The notes beneath the pieces are model-generated. The model was given only the letters and a program-made list of their open reading frames with translations, made no database searches and was not told the origin of the DNA. Both the position numbers and the translations under genes were made by a program. Below, one piece after another: positions 1-5,823 of a stretch of DNA of 8,970 bases. Origin of the DNA: Flavobacterium sp. (GTDB taxonomy: Bacteria > Bacteroidota > Bacteroidia > Flavobacteriales > Flavobacteriaceae). The stretch is taken from assembly GCA_030152225.1 (NCBI GenBank), contig JASLHL010000243.1:1-8970 (forward strand). The letters are read 5' to 3'. Position 1 is the stretch's first letter. Each line of letters starts with the position of its first letter.

Positions 1-19
1 AACGTCTGCTTGTTTAATG

Positions 20-56
20 CGGATGCAAAAGTAGTACCTTTTTCTCCACTTCCAAA
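20..56 (-). promoter_or_regulatory. Strong outward promoter, probably of an rRNA (or other stable RNA) operon
   Basis: Read on the minus strand, a TTTG -33 element (bases 53-56; core TTG 53-55) is followed after 19 bp by TACTTTTG (26-33), which matches the Bacteroidota TAnnTTTG -7 box exactly. Transcription should start near base 20 and leave the window to the left. The bases after the box (GCATCCGCATTAAAC, then AGACGTT at the edge) resemble the leader found before flavobacterial 16S rRNA genes, and A-rich sequence lies upstream (60-90). The promoter is seen directly; the rRNA assignment is inference, since no rRNA sequence is in the window. Confidence 0.6.
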
Positions 57-185
57 CTTTATACAACCTTTTTTTCAAAGTATTTTTTGATTATTTCACA
101 ACTATCTAGTATAACGCGTTTTATCATAGAAAGTTTTTTTGGCGTTTGATGAGAATTGATGTTTGGCTTTCGGCTTTTGTTCGTT

Positions 186-248
186 GGGCGGTTCTTGAAG
201 GCGCGGTTTGCCCGTTGCGCGGTTTGCTCGTCGTGAGGTTCGCTCGGT
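186..248. repeat. Short GC-rich tandem repeat, about four degenerate 15-16-bp units
   Basis: Units begin at 186 (15 bp, only its first half well matched), 201, 217 and 233. The two central units share GCGCGGTTTGC followed by C or T, CGT, and T or C. The last unit (233-248) matches its neighbour at 11 of 16 positions. The block is strikingly GC-rich compared with the AT-rich surroundings. The period is not divisible by three, which argues against a coding repeat. Confidence 0.65.
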
Positions 249-268
249 TTAATTTCGTGATTCAATAC

Positions 269-287
269 TAAGGAAGATTCTTCCTTA
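269..287. repeat. 19-nt perfect palindrome
   Basis: TAAGGAAGA and TCTTCCTTA are exact reverse complements around a single central T. As RNA this would fold into an 8-bp stem with a 3-nt loop. No T-run follows in either direction, only a TATATAAT-like stretch on the plus side, so it is a weak terminator candidate. A protein-binding site is equally possible. Confidence 0.55.
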
Positions 288-441
288 TATATAATAAAGG
301 AGAAATTTACTTACTAATGACTATACTACACAAACAACAAATCGAAGCGCAGCGTAGATTCATCGAACACCAAAACAAAATATAAATTAGGTGAGATAAA
401 AGCCGAAAGCCAAAAAACAAATCGAAACAAACGAACTACAC

Positions 442-475
442 AAAAAAAAGAGGGAAGCAACACCTCCCTCTTTTA
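442..475 (-). terminator. Rho-independent terminator of the tlpA-like/DUF6029 operon
   Basis: A 10-bp stem AAAAGAGGGA (446-455) pairs with TCCCTCTTTT (465-474) around a 9-nt loop. On the minus strand the stem runs into eight T residues (442-449), about 40 bp beyond the DUF6029 stop codon. The plus-strand side has four T residues, so termination could be weakly bidirectional. Confidence 0.85.
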
Positions 476-512
476 TACAAAAACAAAATAATAATTCTAA
501 AATCCTAAAATT

Positions 513-2171
513 TTAAAATGATGTTGTGATACCAAATGTTAATCCAGCTGCTTCAGAAACAATACGACAAACTCCACCAACACATAATAATCCTCCTCGT
601 TGTCTACCATAACTAGCTGAAATTCGGGTTGTGCCTTTTGTATAGCTTGCTCCTGCGTTATAATAATGAATACGCGCATCTTTATCGTCGTTTCCATAAT
701 TATATATATCACTTACAAAAAGCGCCCAATTAGAATTATAAGCAAATTCCAATGTACCTCCTACCCAGTTCTTCTTATCTTCTTTCGTCCATAAATGTTG
801 TGCTTCCAAACGAACAGACTTATTTTCTAAAAACTGATACGTTGTCTCAAAAGAAGCAATATTTATTTTATAACTATCCAACCCTCGTTTATCTTCTAAC
901 GATTGTGGATTATAATATTGATTCAAGTACATAAAAATTGACGACCAATTTTTTGTCCATTTTTTTCGAACTTCCAATCCAAGATCAGAATATGCTTTTT
1001 CGCCAAATCCTAAGAACTCACCATTTGTTCCTGATCCATCTTTTTTCTTTGTGTTTTTCACACCAGCCCAATAAGATCCATTCACAACAACATTGGTTCC
1101 ATACTCTCCTCCTAGGGTACTTCCTTTTTCAAATTCGTAATAAAAGTCAAATTGTCCTCCGATTTCACCCAGCTTACCAAACATATTCATATCAAAATTG
1201 GGTTGTGCCTGATATACATAAATATTTTGTAGCGAGTAATCGTACTGTTTGGTTAATCCAGGAATATAATTTAGAGTTCCTTTAAAATATTCATTTCCTT
1301 GAAACGTTCTTTCGGAATAAAAACTCATATTTTCCATTCTGCGTAGATTAACATCCAATGCCAATCCTTTTTGAGAATATCCTGTATTAATTAACAATGC
1401 ATTTCCAGCCTGATTTACTTTATAATTAAATCGCTTCAATTCATATAGTACATCTTTATCTTTCAAAACATATTCAGCTCCGATATAGAAGCCTCCTTTT
1501 CCAAAATTCATTCTCGCACTATATCCATTTGTCATCTTATCTAGGTCTTTATTGTATGCGCGAGAGTTTTCAATTCTACCTAAATAGCTAAAGCCCGCAG
1601 ACCAATCCCATGCATCATTCTCCATCAAACCAGACAAATCTACATTTACATCTCCTCCAACAATAAAAGAATTTGCTAAATCAAATCCCATTCCGATACG
1701 TTGCTTTCCTCCTAATACAGTAAAGTCAATATGATCTAGCAAAGAATATTTAACATTCAAACCCAAAATAGCGTTGTTAACTCCTAATTGTCTGTCTTCC
1801 CATGAACGGAATAATAGTCCACTTCCAAATTGATCGTAAAAATGTCCAGCTGTCACATCTAATCCCAATTCTCTATTATTATATCGAGCATAAAGAGTTC
1901 CTATATCAAACCCCTTGTATTCGGGAGAATAATTCAATAAAGCTTTCGGTTCATATCCTTCCACTTGAGCTCCAAAGCTCCAATTCTTCCAATCGTAATC
2001 AACTTTTAAATACGAGTTTGTTCTAAAACGATCATCTGCCTCTTTAGAATCAATCTTAATCTTCTTATCATCTACATACCATTGTGAGTTATTTTCGAAC
2101 CCAACGCGTATCTGAGCTTTTGCTCCTACAAATAAAAGCAATCCACAAACTGTAAAAAATATCTTCTTCAT
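513..2171 (-). CDS. DUF6029 family protein, predicted outer-membrane beta-barrel
   Basis: A 552-residue protein with a signal peptide (hydrophobic residues 4-15, likely cleaved after the AKA-Q around residue 19). The mature part is rich in alternating aromatic/polar and glycine-containing strands (for example the LGGKQRIGMGFD and AGASYTKGTTRISASYGR stretches), and it ends in phenylalanine, as outer-membrane barrels often do. I recognise it as DUF6029, a Bacteroidota family without an assigned biochemical role. Near the C-terminus is the conserved-looking CVGGVCR, with Cys530 and Cys535 the only cysteines after the signal peptide. It is the second gene of an operon: its ATG lies 4 nt after the stop of the upstream thioredoxin gene, so translation is probably coupled, and a terminator follows. 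A structural or transport role in the outer membrane is inference. Length and both ends look intact. Confidence 0.8.
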   Translation of the reverse strand: MKKIFFTVCGLLLFVGAKAQIRVGFENNSQWYVDDKKIKIDSKEADDRFRTNSYLKVDYDWKNWSFGAQVEGYEPKALLNYSPEYKGFDIGTLYARYNNRELGLDVTAGHFYDQFGSGLLFRSWEDRQLGVNNAILGLNVKYSLLDHIDFTVLGGKQRIGMGFDLANSFIVGGDVNVDLSGLMENDAWDWSAGFSYLGRIENSRAYNKDLDKMTNGYSARMNFGKGGFYIGAEYVLKDKDVLYELKRFNYKVNQAGNALLINTGYSQKGLALDVNLRRMENMSFYSERTFQGNEYFKGTLNYIPGLTKQYDYSLQNIYVYQAQPNFDMNMFGKLGEIGGQFDFYYEFEKGSTLGGEYGTNVVVNGSYWAGVKNTKKKDGSGTNGEFLGFGEKAYSDLGLEVRKKWTKNWSSIFMYLNQYYNPQSLEDKRGLDSYKINIASFETTYQFLENKSVRLEAQHLWTKEDKKNWVGGTLEFAYNSNWALFVSDIYNYGNDDKDARIHYYNAGASYTKGTTRISASYGRQRGGLLCVGGVCRIVSEAAGLTFGITTSF

Positions 2172-2175
2172 TGAC

Positions 2176-2661
2176 CTACTTAATTAACGCTTTTACTTGT
2201 TTAATGAGTTCTTTTTCGGCTCCTGGCGTGTAACTTGTATGTTTGTACACAATCTTTCCTTTATAAACAACAGCAGTAAAAGGTACATTCACCACATTCA
2301 TTGCTCGTTTTAAATCGTGATTCGTATCCAGTAATACCGTATAATCCCATCCTTTCCCATTAACCAAAGGTTTAACACGTTTTACAGATTTGGCATCGTC
2401 AATTGAAACGGCAATTAATTTCACGCCTGTTTCCTTTTGCCAATCGTCATAGACATCATTAATCGCGGCTAATTCTTTCAAACAAGGCCCACACCACGTT
2501 GCCCAAAAACTAACAATAATCGGTTTTTCTTCATTTGCAAAAGAAGCAAAATCTACTTTTTTGCCATCTAAATCAGTAAGCGTAACTGTGGGTAAATCTT
2601 TTTGTTGTGCAGTAACTGTAGAAAATACAAACAACAGGATAAATGCATAAAACACTTTCAT
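2176..2661 (-). CDS. TlpA/ResA-like periplasmic thioredoxin family protein
   Basis: A 161-residue protein with an N-terminal signal peptide (hydrophobic residues 4-17, likely cleavage near TVTA-Q at 18) followed by one thioredoxin fold. The active site is WCGPC, with Cys57 and Cys60, preceded by the typical beta strand PIIVSFWAT. The cis-proline is Pro127 in NVPFTAV. These features match the TlpA/ResA group of membrane-anchored or periplasmic thiol-disulfide oxidoreductases, which usually reduce disulfides in envelope proteins, for example during cytochrome c maturation. No cytochrome gene is near; instead the next gene, 4 nt downstream, encodes an outer-membrane DUF6029 protein whose only mature cysteines form a CX4C pair. 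That makes the neighbour a possible client, which is inference. There are no other cysteines. The start is an ATG directly before the signal peptide. Confidence 0.88.
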   Translation of the reverse strand: MKVFYAFILLFVFSTVTAQQKDLPTVTLTDLDGKKVDFASFANEEKPIIVSFWATWCGPCLKELAAINDVYDDWQKETGVKLIAVSIDDAKSVKRVKPLVNGKGWDYTVLLDTNHDLKRAMNVVNVPFTAVVYKGKIVYKHTSYTPGAEKELIKQVKALIK

Positions 2662-2686
2662 AATATTCAGTTTTAGTTGTAAAGCT

Positions 2687-2694
2687 CAAAAATA
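2687..2694 (-). promoter_or_regulatory. Probable -7 box of the tlpA-like/DUF6029 operon
   Basis: On the minus strand TATTTTTG matches TAnnTTTG exactly and lies 25 bp before the ATG, leaving a short leader. No good TTG -33 element sits at the usual 17-23 bp; the closest is a GTTA at 2713-2716. Only the -7 box is supported. Confidence 0.5.
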
Positions 2695-2719
2695 GAAAAA
2701 AAAAAGTATATTTAACTTT

Positions 2720-2748
2720 TTGTTAACCGAAATTTATACATATTTTTA
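2720..2748 (+). promoter_or_regulatory. Probable promoter of the Omp28-related lipoprotein gene
   Basis: A TTG -33 element (2720-2722, inside TTTTTG) is followed after 18 bp by TATTTTTA (2741-2748), one mismatch from TAnnTTTG. The start codon is 26 bp further on. The -33 element overlaps a TTAAC/GTTAA dyad (2712-2726) in the divergent spacer. Confidence 0.5.
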
Positions 2749-2774
2749 CGAAAACAACTTTAACAAATTATTTT

Positions 2775-3863
2775 ATGAAAACAACAAAAAATTATTTCCT
2801 ATTTCTAATACTTACATTAGGGATAGGCTTATTTAGTGCTTCATGTTCATCAAGTGACAATAGTTCAAATGATGATAATGATCCGCCGCCACCAGGGCAA
2901 AAAGAATTTATTATCTCTCCAAGTCAAACGACAATCAAAGTAAATGAAACAGTTAGCTTTATAGCTAAGTATGAAGGAAATGTAATTAAAGACATTCAGT
3001 ACCTTGTTAATGGAACAGGAATAGAGGCTGATAATTTCACTTTTACTGAAACTGGAGATTTTAAAGTACAGGCCAAAAAGTCAACGGGAGAGATGAGTAA
3101 TACAGTGACTATTTCAGTATTTAAAGATGATGATGAAATAAATAACGCTACAAAATTCCAACACCGTGTACTTGTTGAAGATTTTACAGGAGCTTGGTGT
3201 CAATGGTGTCCACTTGTTGCTTATGACATTGAACAATTAGAAAAAACGGATGGCGAAAAATTCCAAGCCATCGCAATACACAATGAAGATCCTTTTGATT
3301 TTTTCAAACGCGACAGACAAGCATTTGAAAGAGAAGTTGGTGTAGATGGTTATCCATTTGCAACGATAAACAGAAATCTGAATTTCAGAGAAGATCCTAG
3401 TAAAGTAGTTGACCTACACAAAGAATTTTCTACAATTGGAATTAAAATTGATTCTGAAGTATTTGATAATGATGGAATTATAAAAATCGGTATTAAATTT
3501 GGAGAAGACTATACAGGAGGACTAAAATATGCTGTCTTTTTGTTAGAAGATCACTTACTATACAAACAATCGAATTCAACAGAATATTACAGAGACCTTC
3601 CTAGACAAGGGAACTATTCTTTAGACTTCGAACACAACAATACATTAGTTGGTATGGCTAATGGATTCAAAGGAAGTGATATTGCTTCATCTGTATCGGT
3701 TAAAGGTGGAGAGTTTTTAAAGACAGATATTTACTTTACACACAAAGCAGCCAATCTAGATAATACAAAAGTCGTAGTAATAGTTACAAATATGAACGGC
3801 GAGGTACTTAACGTAGCTGTCGCAAAATCAAATACGAAACAAGACTACCAAGTAGTGCGTTAA
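2775..3863 (+). CDS. Omp28-related outer-membrane lipoprotein with thioredoxin-like CxxC
   Basis: A 362-residue lipoprotein. The signal peptide ends in a lipobox-like FSASC with Cys24 as the lipidated residue. The following serine- and aspartate-rich tail (SSSD...NDDND) resembles the export signal that sends Bacteroidota lipoproteins to the cell surface. After a PPPP linker (37-40), residues 43-115 look like an Ig-like beta domain. The Omp28-related domain starts near 130 with VLVEDFTGAWCQWCP, where Cys142 and Cys145 form a thioredoxin-type CQWC motif; the cis-proline is probably Pro194 in GYPFATINR. The C-terminal third is beta-rich. Apart from Cys24 there are no other cysteines. It is transcribed divergently from the tlpA-like/DUF6029 operon and ends with TAA TAA before a terminator. 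Family membership is secure; redox activity is inferred from the motif. Confidence 0.85.
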   Translation: MKTTKNYFLFLILTLGIGLFSASCSSSDNSSNDDNDPPPPGQKEFIISPSQTTIKVNETVSFIAKYEGNVIKDIQYLVNGTGIEADNFTFTETGDFKVQAKKSTGEMSNTVTISVFKDDDEINNATKFQHRVLVEDFTGAWCQWCPLVAYDIEQLEKTDGEKFQAIAIHNEDPFDFFKRDRQAFEREVGVDGYPFATINRNLNFREDPSKVVDLHKEFSTIGIKIDSEVFDNDGIIKIGIKFGEDYTGGLKYAVFLLEDHLLYKQSNSTEYYRDLPRQGNYSLDFEHNNTLVGMANGFKGSDIASSVSVKGGEFLKTDIYFTHKAANLDNTKVVVIVTNMNGEVLNVAVAKSNTKQDYQVVR

Positions 3864-3874
3864 TAAAAGAGAGT

Positions 3875-3889
3875 CACAATACGATTGTG
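3875..3889 (+). other. Small 3'-UTR hairpin
   Basis: CACAAT (3875-3880) and ATTGTG (3884-3889) are exact reverse complements around ACG. It lies between the lipoprotein stop codon and its terminator and has no T-run of its own. It could stabilise the mRNA end or be a binding site; nothing in the sequence decides this. Confidence 0.45.
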
Positions 3890-3896
3890 CTTACAG

Positions 3897-3933
3897 AAAA
3901 AGGGGGTATCCTAAAAAGACATCCTCTTTTTTT
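3897..3933 (+). terminator. Rho-independent terminator of the Omp28-related gene
   Basis: AAAAAGGGGGT (3897-3907) pairs with ATCCTCTTTTT (3921-3931) through 11 base pairs, two of them G-U, around a 13-nt loop, and the T-run extends to 3933. It lies 33 bp after the stop codon. Confidence 0.75.
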
Positions 3934-3951
3934 ATAGTCATTAAAAACAAT

Positions 3952-3983
3952 AAAGCCTGACAATTTCTTGTCAGGCTTTTTTT
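3952..3983. terminator. Second, bidirectional terminator between the lipoprotein gene and tRNA-Asn
   Basis: A perfect 12-bp stem, AAAGCCTGACAA (3952-3963) with TTGTCAGGCTTT (3968-3979), has a TTTC loop. Seven T residues (3977-3983) follow on the plus strand, making a back-up stop for the lipoprotein mRNA. On the minus strand the stem starts 5 nt after the tRNA 3' end and is followed by TTTATTGTTTTT, so it probably also ends the tRNA transcript. Confidence 0.85.
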
Positions 3984-3984
3984 G

Positions 3985-4058
3985 CTCCCCCTCTTGGGCT
4001 CGAACCAAGGACCCTCTGATTAACAGTCAGATGCTCTAACCAACTGAGCTAAGGAGGA
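3985..4058 (-). tRNA. tRNA-Asn (anticodon GTT)
   Basis: The 74-nt minus-strand sequence folds as a full cloverleaf: acceptor TCCTCCT with AGGGGGA (one G-U pair) and discriminator G; D arm GCTC/GAGC with loop AGTTGGTTA; anticodon arm TCTGA/TCAGA with loop CTGTTAA, which places GTT at positions 34-36; variable region GGGTC; T arm CTTGG/CCAAG with loop TTCGAGC. The 3' CCA is not encoded (CAA follows the discriminator), so it must be added by nucleotidyltransferase. It has its own promoter upstream and lies 72 bp downstream of rseP on the same strand, with no obvious terminator between them. Confidence 0.96.
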
Positions 4059-4082
4059 AGGTATCTTACCTTAAATGCAGTG

Positions 4083-4113
4083 CAAATATAACATCATTTT
4101 TTATTTCTGCAAA
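4083..4113 (-). promoter_or_regulatory. Promoter of tRNA-Asn
   Basis: On the minus strand TTTG (4110-4113) is followed after 19 bp by TATATTTG (4083-4090), an exact match to the Bacteroidota consensus. The mature tRNA begins 24 nt after the -7 box, leaving a short 5' leader to be removed by RNase P. Confidence 0.8.
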
Positions 4114-4130
4114 TACATTCGCTTTATTTT

Positions 4131-5489
4131 TTATTTACTGAATATTGCTTTATAAATATCGTTTCCATTGGCAAACAACAACAACCCTATAAGTATAAAG
4201 AAACCAACCATTTGCGCATTCTCCAAAAACTTATCACTTGGTTTTCTACCCGAAATCATTTCATACAACAAAAACATCACATGACCTCCATCTAGGGCAG
4301 GAATTGGCAATAAGTTCATTACACCTAACATAATTGACAATAAAGCTGTAATATTCCAGAAATATTCCCAACTCCAAACCGAAGGAAAGATATCATAGAT
4401 TGCTTTAAACCCACCTACTCCTTTATAGGCTCCAGTTTCAGGTTTAATAATTTTCTTTAATTGCTGGAAGTAGCCCGCTACTTTTTCCGTTCCTTTACTT
4501 AAACCAACAGAAACAGATTCGCCCAGTGTATATTTTACTTGACTAATATTATACAATCCCATTTGTTTAATGGTATCGATTGAAAGTCCTCCTGCTGGTG
4601 CTATTCCCGCAACGCCATCTGCATTGATCTGCAATTCAACTGTTACGTCTTTTCCATCACGCTCGACAACAACAGGAACGGTTTGTCCTTTTAATCCAAC
4701 GATCGCTGGCTGTACCTGGTCCATAAAAGGTGTTGGAATGCCATTGATACTCTTAATAACATCTTTTGCTTGAAATACTTCTGCTGCATTAGATCCTTGA
4801 ATATCCTCTACAAACCCCATAATAACAAAGGGAATACGCAATGAAATCCACCCTTCTTTTTTTGCACCATCACTCAGCTGCCCTAGTAAATTCACAGGTA
4901 AATCAATATTTTCTCTTACGCCATTGCGTTCAATTTCAATCTGATGCCCCATCATTACTTCATAGCCTACGTCGTTAAAACGCTCGATTTCCTTTCCATC
5001 TACAGCAACAATTTTATCCCCAGTTTTCAATCCTGCTTCTTGTAAAATTGGAGATTGTACCCAAACCCCGTGATCCATATCCTTATTTGAAATATACAAA
5101 TCACCATAGGCGTAGGTCATTCCAATATAGATAACAAAAGCTAAGATGAAGTTTACAGTCACCCCTCCTAACATAATGATCAAACGCTGCCATGCCGGTT
5201 TGGAACGAAATTCCCATGGCTGTGGTTCACTTTTCAATTGCTCCGTATCCATACTTTCATCAACCATTCCTGAAATCTTCACATATCCTCCTAAAGGCAA
5301 CCAACCGATTCCATAGACCGTATCTCCAATTTTCTTTTTAAACAAAGAAAACTTCACATCAAAGAAGAGATAAAATTTCTCCACACGCGTTTTAAATAGC
5401 TTAGCTGGGATAAAATGTCCTAACTCGTGTAGAATAATCAAGAAGGATAAACTCAATAAGAATTGAGAAAGTTTAATCAATATTTCCAT
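4131..5489 (-). CDS. rseP: RseP-type site-2 protease (intramembrane zinc metalloprotease)
   Basis: A 452-residue inner-membrane protein of the M50 site-2 protease family, which cuts transmembrane segments of substrates such as anti-sigma factors after a first periplasmic cut. The zinc-binding HELGH (residues 21-25) sits at the end of the first membrane segment. A second hydrophobic segment (about 103-125) follows MLGG. Two PDZ-like regions fall around 143-190 and 225-286 (QEAGLKTGDKIVAVDGKEI; AKDVIKSINGIPTP). The second catalytic motif NLLPIPALDGGH (392-403) supplies Asp400. A last membrane helix spans about 427-441. All key residues are present and the length matches the family. The ATG start places HELGH correctly. 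The gene stands alone behind its own promoter; its natural substrate here cannot be told from the window. Confidence 0.95.
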   Translation of the reverse strand: MEILIKLSQFLLSLSFLIILHELGHFIPAKLFKTRVEKFYLFFDVKFSLFKKKIGDTVYGIGWLPLGGYVKISGMVDESMDTEQLKSEPQPWEFRSKPAWQRLIIMLGGVTVNFILAFVIYIGMTYAYGDLYISNKDMDHGVWVQSPILQEAGLKTGDKIVAVDGKEIERFNDVGYEVMMGHQIEIERNGVRENIDLPVNLLGQLSDGAKKEGWISLRIPFVIMGFVEDIQGSNAAEVFQAKDVIKSINGIPTPFMDQVQPAIVGLKGQTVPVVVERDGKDVTVELQINADGVAGIAPAGGLSIDTIKQMGLYNISQVKYTLGESVSVGLSKGTEKVAGYFQQLKKIIKPETGAYKGVGGFKAIYDIFPSVWSWEYFWNITALLSIMLGVMNLLPIPALDGGHVMFLLYEMISGRKPSDKFLENAQMVGFFILIGLLLFANGNDIYKAIFSK

Positions 5490-5522
5490 TGTACTAATTT
5501 CGTTTCAAATCTGAATAATAGG

Positions 5523-5551
5523 CAAAAATAAAATATTAGTTGAACTATCAA
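5523..5551 (-). promoter_or_regulatory. Promoter of rseP
   Basis: On the minus strand TTG (5549-5551) is followed after 18 bp by TATTTTTG (5523-5530), an exact TAnnTTTG box. The ATG is 33 bp further on. The -33 element lies inside a 7-bp-arm palindrome (5537-5554). Confidence 0.75.
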
Positions 5552-5554
5552 CTA
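5537..5554. promoter_or_regulatory. Palindrome over the rseP -33 element, possible operator
   Basis: TAGTTGA (5537-5543) and TCAACTA (5548-5554) are exact reverse complements separated by ACTA. The right arm contains the rseP -33 TTG and the left arm lies within the promoter spacer, a position where a bound regulator would block or modulate initiation. No regulator is known from the sequence, so the operator role is inference. Confidence 0.4.
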
Positions 5555-5791
5555 TATTTTAGCAAACTATTATTGATAAAGATTCTTTCCTTTCGAGATT
5601 CCTTACATGCGAATACATTTGAGGAACCCTATTCTTTTTTTTATCAGTAAACAAACGAAAATTTATCGATGATAAAAATTGACATTCCTCCAAAAAGTCA
5701 AAAAACACACGTTTGAAGCAATTCTTTTCTTTTTATTCGCGAGTAATTGGATGAAAAACAACAAAAAGACAAATAATAAAAAAGTATTTTC
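5555..5791. other. Divergent rseP-serS spacer, mostly unexplained
   Basis: About 240 bp, very AT-rich, with no open frame worth calling. It contains an isolated TACATTTG (5614-5621) that matches a plus-strand -7 box but has no TTG at the right distance, and a small dyad TTTATC/GATAAA (around 5662-5675). It is long for a simple promoter region; I see no riboswitch or RNA gene that I recognise. Confidence 0.4.
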
Positions 5792-5799
5792 TAACTTTG
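5792..5799 (+). promoter_or_regulatory. Probable -7 box of serS
   Basis: TAACTTTG matches TAnnTTTG exactly, 24 bp before the serS ATG. A clear TTG -33 element is missing at 17-23 bp, so the assignment rests on the -7 box and its position. Confidence 0.55.
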
Positions 5800-5823
5800 T
5801 TATCTTAAACTATTATTTATACT

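Larger units (their letters stand above)
162..414. repeat. Perfect 17-nt inverted repeat, arms 162-178 and 398-414
   Basis: The word AAAAGCCGAAAGCCAAA occurs on the plus strand at 398-414 and as its exact reverse complement at 162-178, with 219 bp between the arms. The flanks match only partly. No transposase or other gene lies between the arms, so this may be a dispersed intergenic repeat or the remnant of a small element. The repeat is seen directly; its function is unknown. Confidence 0.7.
57..441. other. Non-coding, repeat-bearing intergenic region
   Basis: About 385 bp with no convincing gene. An open frame of 68 codons on the minus strand (265 to 59) would start at TTG, has no family resemblance that I recognise, is very basic, and runs through 16-bp tandem repeats whose period is not a multiple of three. 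It also ends next to the promoter at 20-56, so I do not call it. The region contains the GC-rich tandem repeat (186-248), a 19-nt palindrome (269-287), both arms of a 17-nt inverted repeat (162-178 and 398-414), and two copies of ACTACACAAA (325-334 and 435-444). Confidence 0.6.

Noticed and set aside
59..265. 68-codon minus-strand open frame beginning at TTG
   Set aside because: Alternative start, no promoter or recognisable family, passes through non-triplet tandem repeats, and is very rich in Lys/Arg/Asn as expected from translated low-complexity spacer.
162..444. CRISPR-like array or insertion sequence in the left spacer
   Set aside because: Repeats are few, degenerate or inverted, with no regular spacers, no cas genes and no transposase.
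752..2026. Plus-strand frames (752-934, 938-1285, 1802-2026) opposite the DUF6029 gene
   Set aside because: They are antisense shadows of a long gene with a signal peptide and coherent beta-barrel sequence; their products look like random Leu/Ser/His-rich translations.
4570..4773. Plus-strand frame inside rseP
   Set aside because: Antisense to an intact rseP whose catalytic motifs are all in the minus-strand frame; no promoter.
5614..5621. TACATTTG as the main serS promoter
   Set aside because: No TTG at a suitable distance, and a better placed TAnnTTTG box lies at 5792-5799.
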